Below are positions 31,429-40,361 of a stretch of DNA of 43,591 bases, piece after piece. The position numbers and the translations under genes were made by a program. The notes under the pieces were generated by a model, which saw nothing but the letters and a program-made list of their open reading frames with translations, was not told the DNA's origin and did no database searches. Position 1 is the stretch's first letter. Every line of letters starts with the position of its first letter. The DNA is from an uncultured bacterium (GTDB lineage Bacteria > Bacteroidota > Bacteroidia > Bacteroidales > Bacteroidaceae). Location of the stretch: contig CAJMQV010000008.1 of NCBI GenBank assembly GCA_905215575.1, forward strand, positions 1 through 43,591. The letters are read 5' to 3'.

Positions 31429-34059
31429 TTAAAATTCTTGTCCTAAGATAAAGTGGAAGTTGTTGCCACCTTTTGTTCCGAATACCTTATCGAATCCGTA
31501 TGCCCAGTCGATACCCATCAAACCAACCATCGGCAGGAAGATACGTACACCCACACCGGCAGAACGCTTCATGTCGAACGGATTGAACTTCTTCACGCTG
31601 TTCCATGCATTACCTCCTTCAACAAATGCCAGGGCGTAGATGTTGGTAGAGGTCTGAAGCATCAACGGATAGCGGAGTTCCAGAGTGAAACGGTCGTAAG
31701 CATATCCGGTGTAGCCGTTTGGAGTCAGCGAACCGTTGGAGTAACCGCGAAGACCGATGGTCTCGGTTGCGTAGTTGGATGAATATCCCGAGGTTCCGTC
31801 ACCACCCACATAGAAAGTTTCAAATGGTGATGGCTTGTACTGGTTGTAAGCTCCTACAATACCGAATTCCACGCGGGTCATCAATACCGGACACTTGTTC
31901 TTTCCGGTCAGAGCAGTATAGGTCTTGCTTCTGAACTTCCATTTGTGATATTCCACCCACTTGTATTTCTTCTGCAATTCGCGTTGGTAAGAAGAACTCT
32001 GGTAGTCGTTTGCCAAAGACTTGTAATCCACATTGTCAAACAGAGAATATGGAGGAGTGAGAGAAACAGAGAATGAGAACTCTGATCCTCGTCTTGGGTA
32101 AATCTGGTTATCGGTAGAGTTACGTCCGATGCTCAGGTTCAGGTTGATGTTGTTACAAGTACCGTTGGCAATCAGGAAGTATCTCCAGTCCTTCAATACA
32201 TAGCGGTTGTATGAAAGGCTTGTCATCAATGTAAAATAGTCATCCGGCCAGCGCAGACGCTTACCCCATCCGAGTGAAACACCGAATACCTTTACATACT
32301 TGTCCGGGTCGTAGAAGTTCTCATAATAGTTCGAATTGGTTGAACCGTATCCGTACAGATAGTTGTAATAACTGTTGTAGTAGGCCTCGTTGTAGTAGCG
32401 GTCGTTTACCTCGGTCTGTTTTGAATAGAAGGCCGAGAAAGACAAACTGTTCGGACGCTTGCCGCCAAACCATGGGTTCAGATAGCTGATGCTGTATGAC
32501 TGGTAGTACTGTCCGTTGGTTTCACCGCTGATACTGAAGGTTTCTCCGTTACCCTGTGGCAGGATACCGCGGCGCAGTCCGTTCTTGTTAAAGAGGTTGG
32601 CCATACAGAAGTTGGAGAACTTCAATCCGATACGTCCGATCACACCGGTCTGTCCGTAACCCAGTGAGAATTCAATCTGGTCGTTTGATTTTGAGGTCAG
32701 TCCCCAAGAAAGGTCTACGGTTCCGGTTTCCGGATCCGGCTGGATGTCATACTGAATGTTTTCCGGGTCGAAGTGTCCCATAGAAGCGATTTCACGATAA
32801 GAACGCTCCAATGCCTCTTTGCTGAAGAGGTCTCCCGGTTTGTTACGCAGCTCTCGGCGCACGACATTTTCGTAAACACGGTCATTACCGGAGATCTTTA
32901 CGTGCTTGATGGTAGCCTGTGTACCTTCAGAGATACGGATTTCCAAGTCAATGGAATCTCCGTCGATGTTGATTTCTACAGGTTCGATGCTGGAGAACAC
33001 ATAACCATTGTTCAGATAGAGGTTGGCAACGGCGTCTTCATCCATGTTCAGGCGCTTTTCCAATTCTGTCTGATTGTAGACATCTCCCCGTCCCATCTTT
33101 AAAAGTCGGTTCAGGTATTCCGTATTATATAAGGTGTTACCTACCCACGATACGTTACGCAGATAATATTTCTGTCCCTCATCGATTTTTACATAGATGT
33201 TCACAGTCTTTTCGTCGTGATTCCATACACTGTCTGTCACAATCATGGCATCACGATAACCCAACTCATTGTATTTAGTGATGAGGTTCTGTTTGTCTTC
33301 TTCGTATTTCTCGGGAACGAACTTCTTGGTGCGGAACCAACTTGCTATTTTTCCCTTTTCATTTGTCTTTTTGAATGCACCCGGTTTGAACAAAGTACCT
33401 TTGATCTGTTTTTCGGTCAGGGCTTTGTTGCCGTCCAAGATGATCTGATTGATTTTGATTTTTGACTTCTTGTCTACATTGATGTCCAAAATCACTTTGT
33501 TGCTTTCATTGATATCATCTCTTTGCACAAAATGCACCTCTGCATTCTTGTATCCCTTCTCGTCAAAGTATTTTTTGGCGAGGATTTCAGCTTTGTCCAG
33601 CATGTTCGGAGTGAGCTGGGCATCCTTTATAAGTCCCAATTTGGCTTCCAGATCTTCTTTTTCTGATTTCTTTACTCCATTATAGTTGATCTGAGAAATT
33701 CTTGGACGCTGGCTGAGCTGGATATGGAGAAACGCCTTTTGGTCGACAATACTGTCAACCTCAATTTTCACGTTTGAAAAGAATCCGTTTTTCCAATATC
33801 GTTTTACTGCCTGCGTAATTTCTTCGCCCGGCAGACTGATTTTCTGGCCGATAGACAGTCCGGATATACCGATAAGCAGATAGTCGTCGTAGTTCTTGAC
33901 GCCATCCACACGAATGCCTCCGATGGTGCATTCAATCGGAGTGCGGGAATATTCAATTTCCGGTTTAATTTGAATGTGTTTGTCGTCTTGAGCCCACGAC
34001 GAGGTGATATTTCCGCAGAGAATTGCAGTTGTCAGTCCTATTATGAATTTCTGTTTCAT
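31429..34059 (-). CDS. bamA: outer-membrane protein assembly factor BamA
   Basis: This is the central Omp85 component that inserts beta-barrel proteins into the outer membrane. With the ATG at 34059 (MKQKFIIGL) the protein has 876 residues and a signal peptide ending SSWA; this start is 13 bases after the uppS stop. The alternative ATG at 34245 would add 62 residues that overlap uppS and hide the signal peptide. POTRA-type repeats occupy about 35-450 (for example IKINQIILDGNKALTEKQIK and YYLRNVSWVGNTLYNTEYL), and the barrel about 460-876, ending in FHFILGQEF with a terminal aromatic residue. A barrel loop is unusually tyrosine-rich (32296-32403). Confidence 0.95.
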   Translation of the reverse strand: MKQKFIIGLTTAILCGNITSSWAQDDKHIQIKPEIEYSRTPIECTIGGIRVDGVKNYDDYLLIGISGLSIGQKISLPGEEITQAVKRYWKNGFFSNVKIEVDSIVDQKAFLHIQLSQRPRISQINYNGVKKSEKEDLEAKLGLIKDAQLTPNMLDKAEILAKKYFDEKGYKNAEVHFVQRDDINESNKVILDINVDKKSKIKINQIILDGNKALTEKQIKGTLFKPGAFKKTNEKGKIASWFRTKKFVPEKYEEDKQNLITKYNELGYRDAMIVTDSVWNHDEKTVNIYVKIDEGQKYYLRNVSWVGNTLYNTEYLNRLLKMGRGDVYNQTELEKRLNMDEDAVANLYLNNGYVFSSIEPVEINIDGDSIDLEIRISEGTQATIKHVKISGNDRVYENVVRRELRNKPGDLFSKEALERSYREIASMGHFDPENIQYDIQPDPETGTVDLSWGLTSKSNDQIEFSLGYGQTGVIGRIGLKFSNFCMANLFNKNGLRRGILPQGNGETFSISGETNGQYYQSYSISYLNPWFGGKRPNSLSFSAFYSKQTEVNDRYYNEAYYNSYYNYLYGYGSTNSNYYENFYDPDKYVKVFGVSLGWGKRLRWPDDYFTLMTSLSYNRYVLKDWRYFLIANGTCNNINLNLSIGRNSTDNQIYPRRGSEFSFSVSLTPPYSLFDNVDYKSLANDYQSSSYQRELQKKYKWVEYHKWKFRSKTYTALTGKNKCPVLMTRVEFGIVGAYNQYKPSPFETFYVGGDGTSGYSSNYATETIGLRGYSNGSLTPNGYTGYAYDRFTLELRYPLMLQTSTNIYALAFVEGGNAWNSVKKFNPFDMKRSAGVGVRIFLPMVGLMGIDWAYGFDKVFGTKGGNNFHFILGQEF

Positions 34060-34072
34060 GTGTTTGGGTGCT

Positions 34073-34813
34073 TTATTGTTCAGCCACTTGTTCGCTGGTT
34101 TTTCCAAATCGTCTTTCTCGATTCTGAAAGTTAACGATTGCTTTACAAAATTCATTTTCATCAAAGTCCGGCCAGAATGTATCACAGAAATACAATTCGG
34201 TATATGCACATTGCCACAACAGGTAGTTGCTGATTCTGAGTTCACCGCCTGTACGGATTAACAGGTCTGGATCGGGCATGAAGTTTGTATTCAGATGTTT
34301 GTTGATTGTTTCTTCTGAGATTGCTTCTGCAGTCAGTTTTCCTTCCTGCACTTCCTGCGCAATATTCTTGACTGCTTGAGTGATTTCCCAGCGGGAAGAA
34401 TAACTCAATGCAATGATCATGGTCATTTTATCATTTCGTGCCGTCCGTTTTATACATTCGTCGAGACGTTTTTGTACGCTCTCCGGCAGTCTTGACAAAT
34501 CTCCGATTACTCGGAAACGCACGTTGTTCTTCATGAAGATTTCCTCTTCCAGATGATCCAGAATAAGTCCCATCAGTGCGGCGACTTCCGCAGCCGGTCT
34601 ATTCCAGTTTTCTGTAGAGAAGGTATATAGAGTCAGATATTTCACACCAAGTCTTGTAGCCTCCTCTGTGATTCTTTTTACGATTTCCACTCCCTGTTGA
34701 TGTCCGGCAGTGCGTGGCAGCCCTTGTGCTTTGGCCCAACGACCGTTCCCGTCCATAATAATGGCTATATGTTCGGGGATGCGCGATTTATCTATTTGTT
34801 CTTTGTAAGACAT
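34073..34813 (-). CDS. uppS: isoprenyl transferase (undecaprenyl-diphosphate synthase)
   Basis: The 246 residues match cis-prenyltransferases: HIAIIMDGNGRWAKAQGLPR with the catalytic Asp, GVKYLTLYTFSTENWNRP, and DLLIRTGGELRISNYLLWQ near the C-terminus. The enzyme elongates farnesyl diphosphate to the C55 carrier used for peptidoglycan and for glycans such as those from the 8-17 kb cluster. It starts five bases after the DUF6089 gene, so the operon is DUF6089-uppS-bamA. Confidence 0.97.
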   Translation of the reverse strand: MSYKEQIDKSRIPEHIAIIMDGNGRWAKAQGLPRTAGHQQGVEIVKRITEEATRLGVKYLTLYTFSTENWNRPAAEVAALMGLILDHLEEEIFMKNNVRFRVIGDLSRLPESVQKRLDECIKRTARNDKMTMIIALSYSSRWEITQAVKNIAQEVQEGKLTAEAISEETINKHLNTNFMPDPDLLIRTGGELRISNYLLWQCAYTELYFCDTFWPDFDENEFCKAIVNFQNRERRFGKTSEQVAEQ

Positions 34814-34818
34814 ATATA

Positions 34819-35535
34819 CTAGTTATTACATAATCTATATTTGGGAAATAAATCATAGGTGATGTAGAACAGACTCAGAGAATAGCAGTCTTTGTTCTTG
34901 AACCCCTTGGCTTCTATTCCATAAGGGTGGATCACTTGAGCTCCTTGCGGATTGGTGGTGTCGAGAGCATCGCTTGTCGTGAATCGGACACTCCATTCAA
35001 AGCCTATGTTTATTCTTTCTTTCAATTTGTATTTTACTCCTACTCCTATGGGAATATTGAATCCGGCTACGATGTTTGCCGGTTTTGGGGCAAAGGTCAG
35101 TCCGGCTCCGACAAGCATATACGGAGTAATCCGGCTGTTGTCTTTATAGCTGTTTCCCATGCCATATCCCCAGAAGTTGAATTCAAACTGGGCACCCAGA
35201 TCGAAGACGTTTCTGGAGAAATTTACGGTTGCGGCTGTTCCGCCACCCGTTGAAGGGTTATATCCGTTTTCGGGGATGAATACATCCCGGTTATCGCCAC
35301 TGATATGTCCCATAAAGAGATTGCCCTTTATGGCCATTCTCGGATTGAGAATGTAGCGCGCCAGAACGCCTCCGCTTGCTCCCAGGTTCTTGAAAGGAGT
35401 ATTATTCAGATCTCCCAAATAGAAGCTGCCTCCTAAGGCTCCGCCTAATTCCATTTTATATTCCAACTCCTGTCCTATGACCGGATGAATTCCTGTCATA
35501 ATCAGTAGAAGCCAGAAGAAGATCCTTTTTTTCAT
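34819..35535 (-). CDS. DUF6089-type outer-membrane beta-barrel protein
   Basis: The 238 residues have a signal peptide ending VIGQ, then alternating polar and hydrophobic strands: YKMELGGALGGSFYLGDLN, GVLARYILNPRMAIKGNLF, FDLGAQFEFNFWGYG, LVGAGLTFAPKP, GVGVKYKLKERINIGFEWSV. This predicts a small barrel of about eight to ten strands. The pattern fits the DUF6089 family commonly found next to uppS and bamA in Bacteroidetes. The function is unknown; the operon position suggests an envelope-assembly or surface role. It lies 33 bases after the DUF6242 gene. Confidence 0.85.
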   Translation of the reverse strand: MKKRIFFWLLLIMTGIHPVIGQELEYKMELGGALGGSFYLGDLNNTPFKNLGASGGVLARYILNPRMAIKGNLFMGHISGDNRDVFIPENGYNPSTGGGTAATVNFSRNVFDLGAQFEFNFWGYGMGNSYKDNSRITPYMLVGAGLTFAPKPANIVAGFNIPIGVGVKYKLKERINIGFEWSVRFTTSDALDTTNPQGAQVIHPYGIEAKGFKNKDCYSLSLFYITYDLFPKYRLCNN

Positions 35536-35568
35536 ATCCTGATGGTTCTTGGGAGTCGTCTTTTTGAT

Positions 35569-36930
35569 TTATTGGAAGCCCAGCTCGTTTAAGCGTCCTT
35601 TCCAAACAGATGAACCACAGATAAGCCAGATGAACTGGTCGGTGTCTACCGCTGCGGCTACACACTCTGTTGTGCCTCTGATGGCATAAGGCATTTCAAT
35701 GGTATCGCTTTCTTTCCAGGTGATACCATTGTCTTCGCTGATATAAAGCCGGTTATAGGCCAGGTCTTCTTTTCCGTTTACCGGTTTGCCTCCGAATGCG
35801 ATAATGGAATTGTTATATCGGATTAAGGACAAGTCGCTTAGGTTGGGACATGGATAAGGATTGTCCCCGTTTACCGGATAGTATATCCACGGATGGTTCT
35901 CGTTGCTATTCGCTACGAACAATTTACTCCAAACCATGGCGGTAGTATCCTGGGTAAAGGTTTCCGGTGCTCTGTTTCCTGTCAATACCATCTGAGTATT
36001 GCCGTTTTTCAGCTGATAGCATACTCCGGCAATATCCTGCGTCGGCAGATATTCGTTATTGGTGTCCAAAGAATCTTTTTCCCAGTTCACTCCTCCGTCT
36101 TTAGAATATACAATGCCTTCGCTGCTTAAAGCGAACAGTTGAGACTCGTTGCTGCTGATCAGTTGTTCAATCTGTTGGCTGGTGTTCACTTTGTTCCAGG
36201 TGATGCCGTCTTCTGACTTTAATAACTGACCATCGATGGTATTCATGTATAAGGCGTTGTCAAGAGCAACCAATGATCTGGTCTCTGCCAGCTCGCAACC
36301 AACCGTTGCGCTTTGCTTCCAGGTGTTGTCTTCTCGGGATGTTGCGTAAACAACACCTTCTTTTTTACCGATAACAAACACTTTGTCCTTCCAAAAGACA
36401 GCTTTGGTCTGCTTCATAGCCTCGAACGGAGCTGCTTCTTCCATTTTCTGCCATACAAACTCTTCGCCGTCCTGCTGATGCACATTCAGCTTCATTTCAT
36501 AATCGCGATATGCTTTACCGTCGTTAGACATTACTCGGAATGTCAGCAGATAAGTAAAGTCAATGGAGTCGGACGAGCTGTATATTTTCCATTCCGGCTC
36601 GGCTTCTCCGGCAATACAATAGGCAACGCTTCCTACAGAAGAGATTGTTGCCAGAATGCTGGACGGCTGGCTGCCGTAAGGCAGTGAGTCGCGGTTGTAT
36701 ATTTTGTTGTTAAGCTGATCAATGGTCATGGGGAAATAACTTCCGGCATAATTGATGGTGTATGTACTGTCATTGCCATCTTTGTCGGTCGTATGCATGG
36801 TTCGTTTGATCTGCCCCAAGGTGAATCCGGTAATGATCGCTTCGTTACTCAAAGAGTAATCAATTTCTTCGCTACAAGAGCCAAGCATGGCGGCTAATAT
36901 GGTGATGATCGGAAGAAAGAATTTTCTCAT
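35569..36930 (-). CDS. DUF6242 lipoprotein with BNR/propeller-like repeats
   Basis: The 453 residues carry a lipoprotein signal peptide (lipobox AMLGSC, C19). Residues about 25-155 form an Ig-like beta-region. Residues about 165-450 are a propeller-like domain with several copies of an S-x-D-x-G-x-x-W motif: SEDGITWNK, SKDGGVNWEK and SEDNGITWKE, which are Asp-box-like repeats as in sialidases, without visible sialidase catalytic residues. The family is typical of Bacteroides. It has six D-(S/T)-(A/I/L/M/T/V) tripeptides, the B. fragilis O-glycosylation motif. Location: periplasm or outer-membrane surface. The substrate or partner is unknown. Confidence 0.82.
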   Translation of the reverse strand: MRKFFLPIITILAAMLGSCSEEIDYSLSNEAIITGFTLGQIKRTMHTTDKDGNDSTYTINYAGSYFPMTIDQLNNKIYNRDSLPYGSQPSSILATISSVGSVAYCIAGEAEPEWKIYSSSDSIDFTYLLTFRVMSNDGKAYRDYEMKLNVHQQDGEEFVWQKMEEAAPFEAMKQTKAVFWKDKVFVIGKKEGVVYATSREDNTWKQSATVGCELAETRSLVALDNALYMNTIDGQLLKSEDGITWNKVNTSQQIEQLISSNESQLFALSSEGIVYSKDGGVNWEKDSLDTNNEYLPTQDIAGVCYQLKNGNTQMVLTGNRAPETFTQDTTAMVWSKLFVANSNENHPWIYYPVNGDNPYPCPNLSDLSLIRYNNSIIAFGGKPVNGKEDLAYNRLYISEDNGITWKESDTIEMPYAIRGTTECVAAAVDTDQFIWLICGSSVWKGRLNELGFQ

Positions 36931-36968
36931 TATGATGGTTTATTATAAAATATTGATTTTTAATTTTG

Positions 36969-36976
36969 CAAAAATA
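36969..36976 (-). promoter_or_regulatory. possible -7 box of the DUF6242-uppS-bamA operon
   Basis: Minus-strand TATTTTTG matches TAnnTTTG, 39 bases before the DUF6242 ATG. The -33 position has TTCG, a weak match. The gap 36931-37071 is otherwise AT-rich, with a small AT hairpin at 37013-37036. Confidence 0.45.
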
Positions 36977-37071
36977 CTCACATTTTTTTCTTTGGCGAAA
37001 ATTAATACGTTGAATTATCTAAAATAATAGATAATTTCTATATAAATATTTCTGTTAGAACAGGATTCGCT

Positions 37072-38154
37072 TTAAAACAGTTCTTTCGTAGAACCCAGGT
37101 TTTGCTGAAAACAAAGGAGGTCATGCTCGTGATATTTTTTGATTTCCTTCAGCTTTTGCATGGGGATTTCCGGAGCTTTGGTTCCTTCTTTCAGACAGAC
37201 CGGAGAGCGTTCTATGTAGATTTCGTCCCATAAGTCCTGTTCCAGAAACTGTTTCAGGGTTTCAGCACCGCCTTCCACCAAGAGGGAAAGAATATTGTTC
37301 TGGTGCAGATCTTCAAGAATCTGTTTCAGCAGATTCTCTTCCCGACTCAGCACTTTGACAGAAACCTGAGAAGAGTCCGTTTGTTCTTCCATCTGTGGAT
37401 TGAATGTGTAGATACGGGTAGGGGCGAGAGAGTCGCCCAACAGTTTCAGATTTTCCGGGAGTGCCCCATGGGTGTCAACGACCAGGCGCAAAGGCGATTT
37501 ACCGCCCCAATGACGGACATTCAGCGAAGGGTTATCCTTTATCGCAGTGCCTCCTCCTATCAGAATCGCCTGATGCTCAGCCCGTCTTTTGTGTACGAGC
37601 GTTGTGGTTTCCGGGGTAGAAAAGACGTAAGCCTGCTGCTGGTCGTCTTTGCGCGGAGCATCCATGTAACGGTCGGCCGATTCCGCCCATTTCAGAGTAA
37701 TAAAGGGGCGTTTGTATTGATGGAAAGTCAGAAAATGTTTGTTCAGTTCCAGACATTCCTTCTCCTTGACGCCTACCACGACCTCAATGCCGGCGTCCAA
37801 CAGCTTCTGAATGCCGCGTCCGGCAACTTTGGCAAAGGGATCCCGACAGCCAATGACTACTCTTGGTATTTGCTTTTCTACAATCAGGTCTGCACAGGGC
37901 GGTGTTTTGCCGTAATGGGCACAAGGCTCAAGACTTACGTACATAGTCGATTCCCGAAGCAGCTCCGGCCTTTTCACCGAAGCGATCGCATTTACTTCCG
38001 CATGCCCCTCGCCGCAACGGATATGATAGCCTTCGCCGATAATCTGATCCTGCCACACGATGACAGCGCCGACCATGGGGTTGGGGGATGTTGTCAGAAC
38101 ACCATTATGTGCCAGTTGCAGGCAGCGGTCCATGTATATTTCTTTAAATTCCAT
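37072..38154 (-). CDS. ribD: bifunctional riboflavin deaminase/reductase RibD
   Basis: This catalyses two successive steps of riboflavin synthesis: deamination of the diaminopyrimidine product of GTP cyclohydrolase II, then NADPH-dependent ribose reduction. The 360 residues have the zinc deaminase domain (about 1-145: SPNPMVGAVIV, GHAEVNAI with the His/Glu, and SLEPCAHYGKTPPCADLI with the two zinc cysteines), then the dihydrofolate-reductase-like domain (about 150-360: FITLKWAESADRY, ILIGGGTAIKDNP and LLVEGGAETL). No other rib gene is adjacent, and the 81-base upstream gap is too short and unlike an FMN riboswitch. Confidence 0.95.
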   Translation of the reverse strand: MEFKEIYMDRCLQLAHNGVLTTSPNPMVGAVIVWQDQIIGEGYHIRCGEGHAEVNAIASVKRPELLRESTMYVSLEPCAHYGKTPPCADLIVEKQIPRVVIGCRDPFAKVAGRGIQKLLDAGIEVVVGVKEKECLELNKHFLTFHQYKRPFITLKWAESADRYMDAPRKDDQQQAYVFSTPETTTLVHKRRAEHQAILIGGGTAIKDNPSLNVRHWGGKSPLRLVVDTHGALPENLKLLGDSLAPTRIYTFNPQMEEQTDSSQVSVKVLSREENLLKQILEDLHQNNILSLLVEGGAETLKQFLEQDLWDEIYIERSPVCLKEGTKAPEIPMQKLKEIKKYHEHDLLCFQQNLGSTKELF

Positions 38155-38176
38155 TTCTTATCTTAGAAAAATGTGT

Positions 38177-38184
38177 TATGTTTG
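38177..38184 (+). promoter_or_regulatory. possible prmC -7 promoter box
   Basis: TATGTTTG matches TAnnTTTG, 51 bases before the prmC GTG. No clear TTTG at the expected -33 position. Confidence 0.4.
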
Positions 38185-38235
38185 TATTGATGTAAGAATT
38201 TACTTTTACTGGTATTCAAATAAAACGAACAGCTT

Positions 38236-39084
38236 GTGAAAAACGAACAGCAATATCTGCAGGAAAAGCTTTTGGCTTGTTATTCAGCCGGTGAGGCTGC
38301 TGCCATCGCGCGTTGGGTCTTCGAGAGCCGTTTTCATTATACCCGTTTAGACTATTGTCTGGGCAAAGATAGGGATTTCTCTAAAGAAGAACGGGAAGAT
38401 TTTGAAAATATTGTATCCCGTTTATTGGAAAATGAGCCGGTGCAATACGTTCTGGGCGAAGCGGAATTCTGCGACCGGCAATTCCTTGTGAACCATAATG
38501 TGCTGATTCCCCGTCCGGAAACAGAGGAACTGGTGCATTGGATCGTTTCGGACGTATCGGATTTTCCGGACCGTCCGCGGATACTTGATTTGGGTACCGG
38601 GAGCGGCTGCATAGCCATTTCTTTGGCCCGTTTGTTGCCTCGGGCTTCAGTTTCTGCCTGTGATATTAGCGAGGGAGCCTTGGCTGTGGCCCGTGAAAAT
38701 GCTGCACGCTTGGAAGCATCCGTCTCTTTCTTCCGTGATGATATCCTGAATCCGGAGCATCTGGCCGAAGAGCCGTGCTGGGACGTTTGGGTAAGCAATC
38801 CGCCTTATATCTGTGACCGCGAGCGTCAGGATATGACTCGGAATGTGCTTGATCACGAGCCGCATACAGCTTTGTTCGTACCCGATCATGACCCGTTGCT
38901 TTTTTATCGTGCCATAGCTGAATCCGGACTCAGATATTTGCGCCTTGGAGGAAGCCTTTATTTTGAGATAAACCGTGCATATGGTCGTGCAACCAGTGAG
39001 ATGCTGGAAGAGATGGGTTATAAAGAAATTCAGATCCGACAGGATCAGTTTGGTAATGACCGTATGATAAAATGCCGAAGATGA
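38236..39084 (+). CDS. prmC: peptide chain release factor N5-glutamine methyltransferase
   Basis: This enzyme methylates the GGQ glutamine of release factors RF1 and RF2, needed for efficient peptide release. The 282 residues show the helical N-domain (about 1-85), the linker with VLIPRPETEELVHWI, the SAM loop ILDLGTGSGCIAISLARLLP and the catalytic WVSNPPYI (NPPY). Translation appears to start at GTG 38236, since no in-frame ATG is near the expected N-terminus. It overlaps recX by four bases (39081-39084). Confidence 0.95.
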   Translation: MKNEQQYLQEKLLACYSAGEAAAIARWVFESRFHYTRLDYCLGKDRDFSKEEREDFENIVSRLLENEPVQYVLGEAEFCDRQFLVNHNVLIPRPETEELVHWIVSDVSDFPDRPRILDLGTGSGCIAISLARLLPRASVSACDISEGALAVARENAARLEASVSFFRDDILNPEHLAEEPCWDVWVSNPPYICDRERQDMTRNVLDHEPHTALFVPDHDPLLFYRAIAESGLRYLRLGGSLYFEINRAYGRATSEMLEEMGYKEIQIRQDQFGNDRMIKCRR

Positions 39085-39563
39085 AAGAATTATCCGAGAA
39101 AGAACTGATTAATAAAGCCGAGCGCTATTGCATACAGGCCGAACGCTGTTGCAGTGAAGTGTACCGCAAACTGGAGGGGTGGGGAGCGTCTGAAACGCAG
39201 ATCGCTCCGATTATTGCCCATCTGCTGCAAGACCGCTTCATAGACGAAGAACGCTTTTCCTTGGCCTTTGCCCGTGACAAGATGCGGTACAATCATTGGG
39301 GGCGCATGAAAATAAATTATGCCCTGAAGGAAAAGGAAATAGCTTCGGTTCACATACAAAATGCTTTGGATCAACTGGATGCCGAAGAGTATTCGGATGT
39401 ATTACAAAAGATTCTGCGCGGAAAGTTACAGCAGGTAAAGGGGAAAAATGATTACGAATGCCGTCAGAAAGTGATTCGCTTTGCCGTAGGCCGTGGCTTT
39501 GGTATGCAGGAAATCTTAAACGCCCTGGATGATTTGGGGCAGAGCGACGAAGATGATGAGTGA
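39081..39563 (+). CDS. recX: RecX-family regulatory protein
   Basis: The 160 residues are made of tandem three-helix units typical of RecX: KAERYCIQAERCCSEVYRKL with the S-x-x-E-V-x-x-K-L pattern, LLQDRFIDEERFSLAFARDK and the following WGRMKINYALKEK, then the last unit ECRQKVIRFAVGRGFG. RecX inhibits RecA filaments. It is unlinked to recA here. The ATG at 39081 gives an ATGA overlap with prmC; an ATG at 39072 would add three residues. Confidence 0.9.
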   Translation: MKELSEKELINKAERYCIQAERCCSEVYRKLEGWGASETQIAPIIAHLLQDRFIDEERFSLAFARDKMRYNHWGRMKINYALKEKEIASVHIQNALDQLDAEEYSDVLQKILRGKLQQVKGKNDYECRQKVIRFAVGRGFGMQEILNALDDLGQSDEDDE

Positions 39564-40263
39564 GTCTATACGACGCTATATCCGGGCTTGTGCCGATGTG
39601 TTTTTCCCTCGCCTTTGTGTGGTTTGCGGAACACGTCTGGCGCTTGATGAACAGCAACTTTGCATTTCCTGTCTGCATCAGTTGCCGTTGGTCCGTTTTG
39701 CATCATTTACCGAAAACCCTATGGCCGACCGTTTTGTCGGACTATTCCCGATTGTCAGGGCCGCATCCTGCTTCCATTACCAAAAAGGAGCGACGGTAAA
39801 CCGTATTCTCTTTGACTTGAAATATCATGACAATCCGCAGGTGGGTTATGTGTTGGGGCGTTTTATGGGACGCATGTTGCTGGCGCGTGGCTTTTTTGAT
39901 GAAGTGGATGTGATTCTGCCGGTCCCGTTGTCGCGTTTGCGGCGGTGGCAGCGCGGATATAACCAAAGCGAATGGCTGGCCCGTGGAGTGGCGGCAATTA
40001 CCGGTATTCCTGTCTGTTGCGATGCGGTGAGGCGGGTACGCAATAATCCGACACAGACCCGCTTAGACCGATGGCGACGTCTGGAGAATGTGGATTCTAT
40101 TTTCGGACTGACCCGCCATTCCTCAGCTTTGTCCGGAAAGCATCTTTTGTTGATAGATGATGTATTTACGACCGGCGCCACGATGCTTTCGCTATGCGAC
40201 ACACTGAAGACAATTCCCGGAGTGCGTTTCAGTATTCTTACTTTGGCTTGGGCCGGAGGATAA
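39556..40263 (+). CDS. ComF-family amidophosphoribosyltransferase-like protein
   Basis: The 235 residues match the ComF/GntX family: an N-terminal double CxxC zinc site (CVVCGTRLALDEQQLCISC) and a phosphoribosyltransferase domain with DVILPVPLSRLRRWQRGYNQ and HLLLIDDVFTTGATM (the PRPP-binding loop). Family members act in DNA uptake in competent species; the biochemical reaction is unsettled. The ATG at 39556 overlaps recX by eight bases and is preferred over 39529 and 39553. Like the YifB/ComM-type gene, it is a competence-family gene in this window. Confidence 0.88.
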   Translation: MSESIRRYIRACADVFFPRLCVVCGTRLALDEQQLCISCLHQLPLVRFASFTENPMADRFVGLFPIVRAASCFHYQKGATVNRILFDLKYHDNPQVGYVLGRFMGRMLLARGFFDEVDVILPVPLSRLRRWQRGYNQSEWLARGVAAITGIPVCCDAVRRVRNNPTQTRLDRWRRLENVDSIFGLTRHSSALSGKHLLLIDDVFTTGATMLSLCDTLKTIPGVRFSILTLAWAGG

Positions 40264-40324
40264 TTTTGTCCTGTTACGGCAAAAGTTTTATACATAAGTC
40301 ATCGTAAAATCTTTAGATTAATTG

Positions 40325-40332
40325 TATATTTG
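40325..40332 (+). promoter_or_regulatory. probable pyrE -7 promoter box
   Basis: TATATTTG matches TAnnTTTG, 29 bases before the pyrE ATG. The -33 box is degenerate. Together with the 98-base gap after the comF-family gene, it supports a new transcription unit pyrE-SRPBCC-argH. Confidence 0.5.
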
Positions 40333-40361
40333 CATGTCAAACAAAAATAAGCGAATAAATT

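Noticed and set aside
34060..34245. N-terminal extension of BamA by 62 residues
   Set aside because: It would overlap uppS by more than 170 bases and place the obvious signal peptide inside the protein; the ATG at 34059 is followed directly by that signal peptide.
37013..37036. AT-rich hairpin as a ribD terminator
   Set aside because: The 8-bp stem contains only A/T apart from one C-G pair and is not followed by a T-run on the minus strand.
37303..38166. 287-residue ORF on the plus strand
   Set aside because: It is antisense to ribD, whose catalytic motifs are intact, and has no motifs of its own.
38155..38235. FMN riboswitch between ribD and prmC
   Set aside because: The gap is only 81 bases, AT-rich, and shows none of the conserved FMN aptamer blocks.
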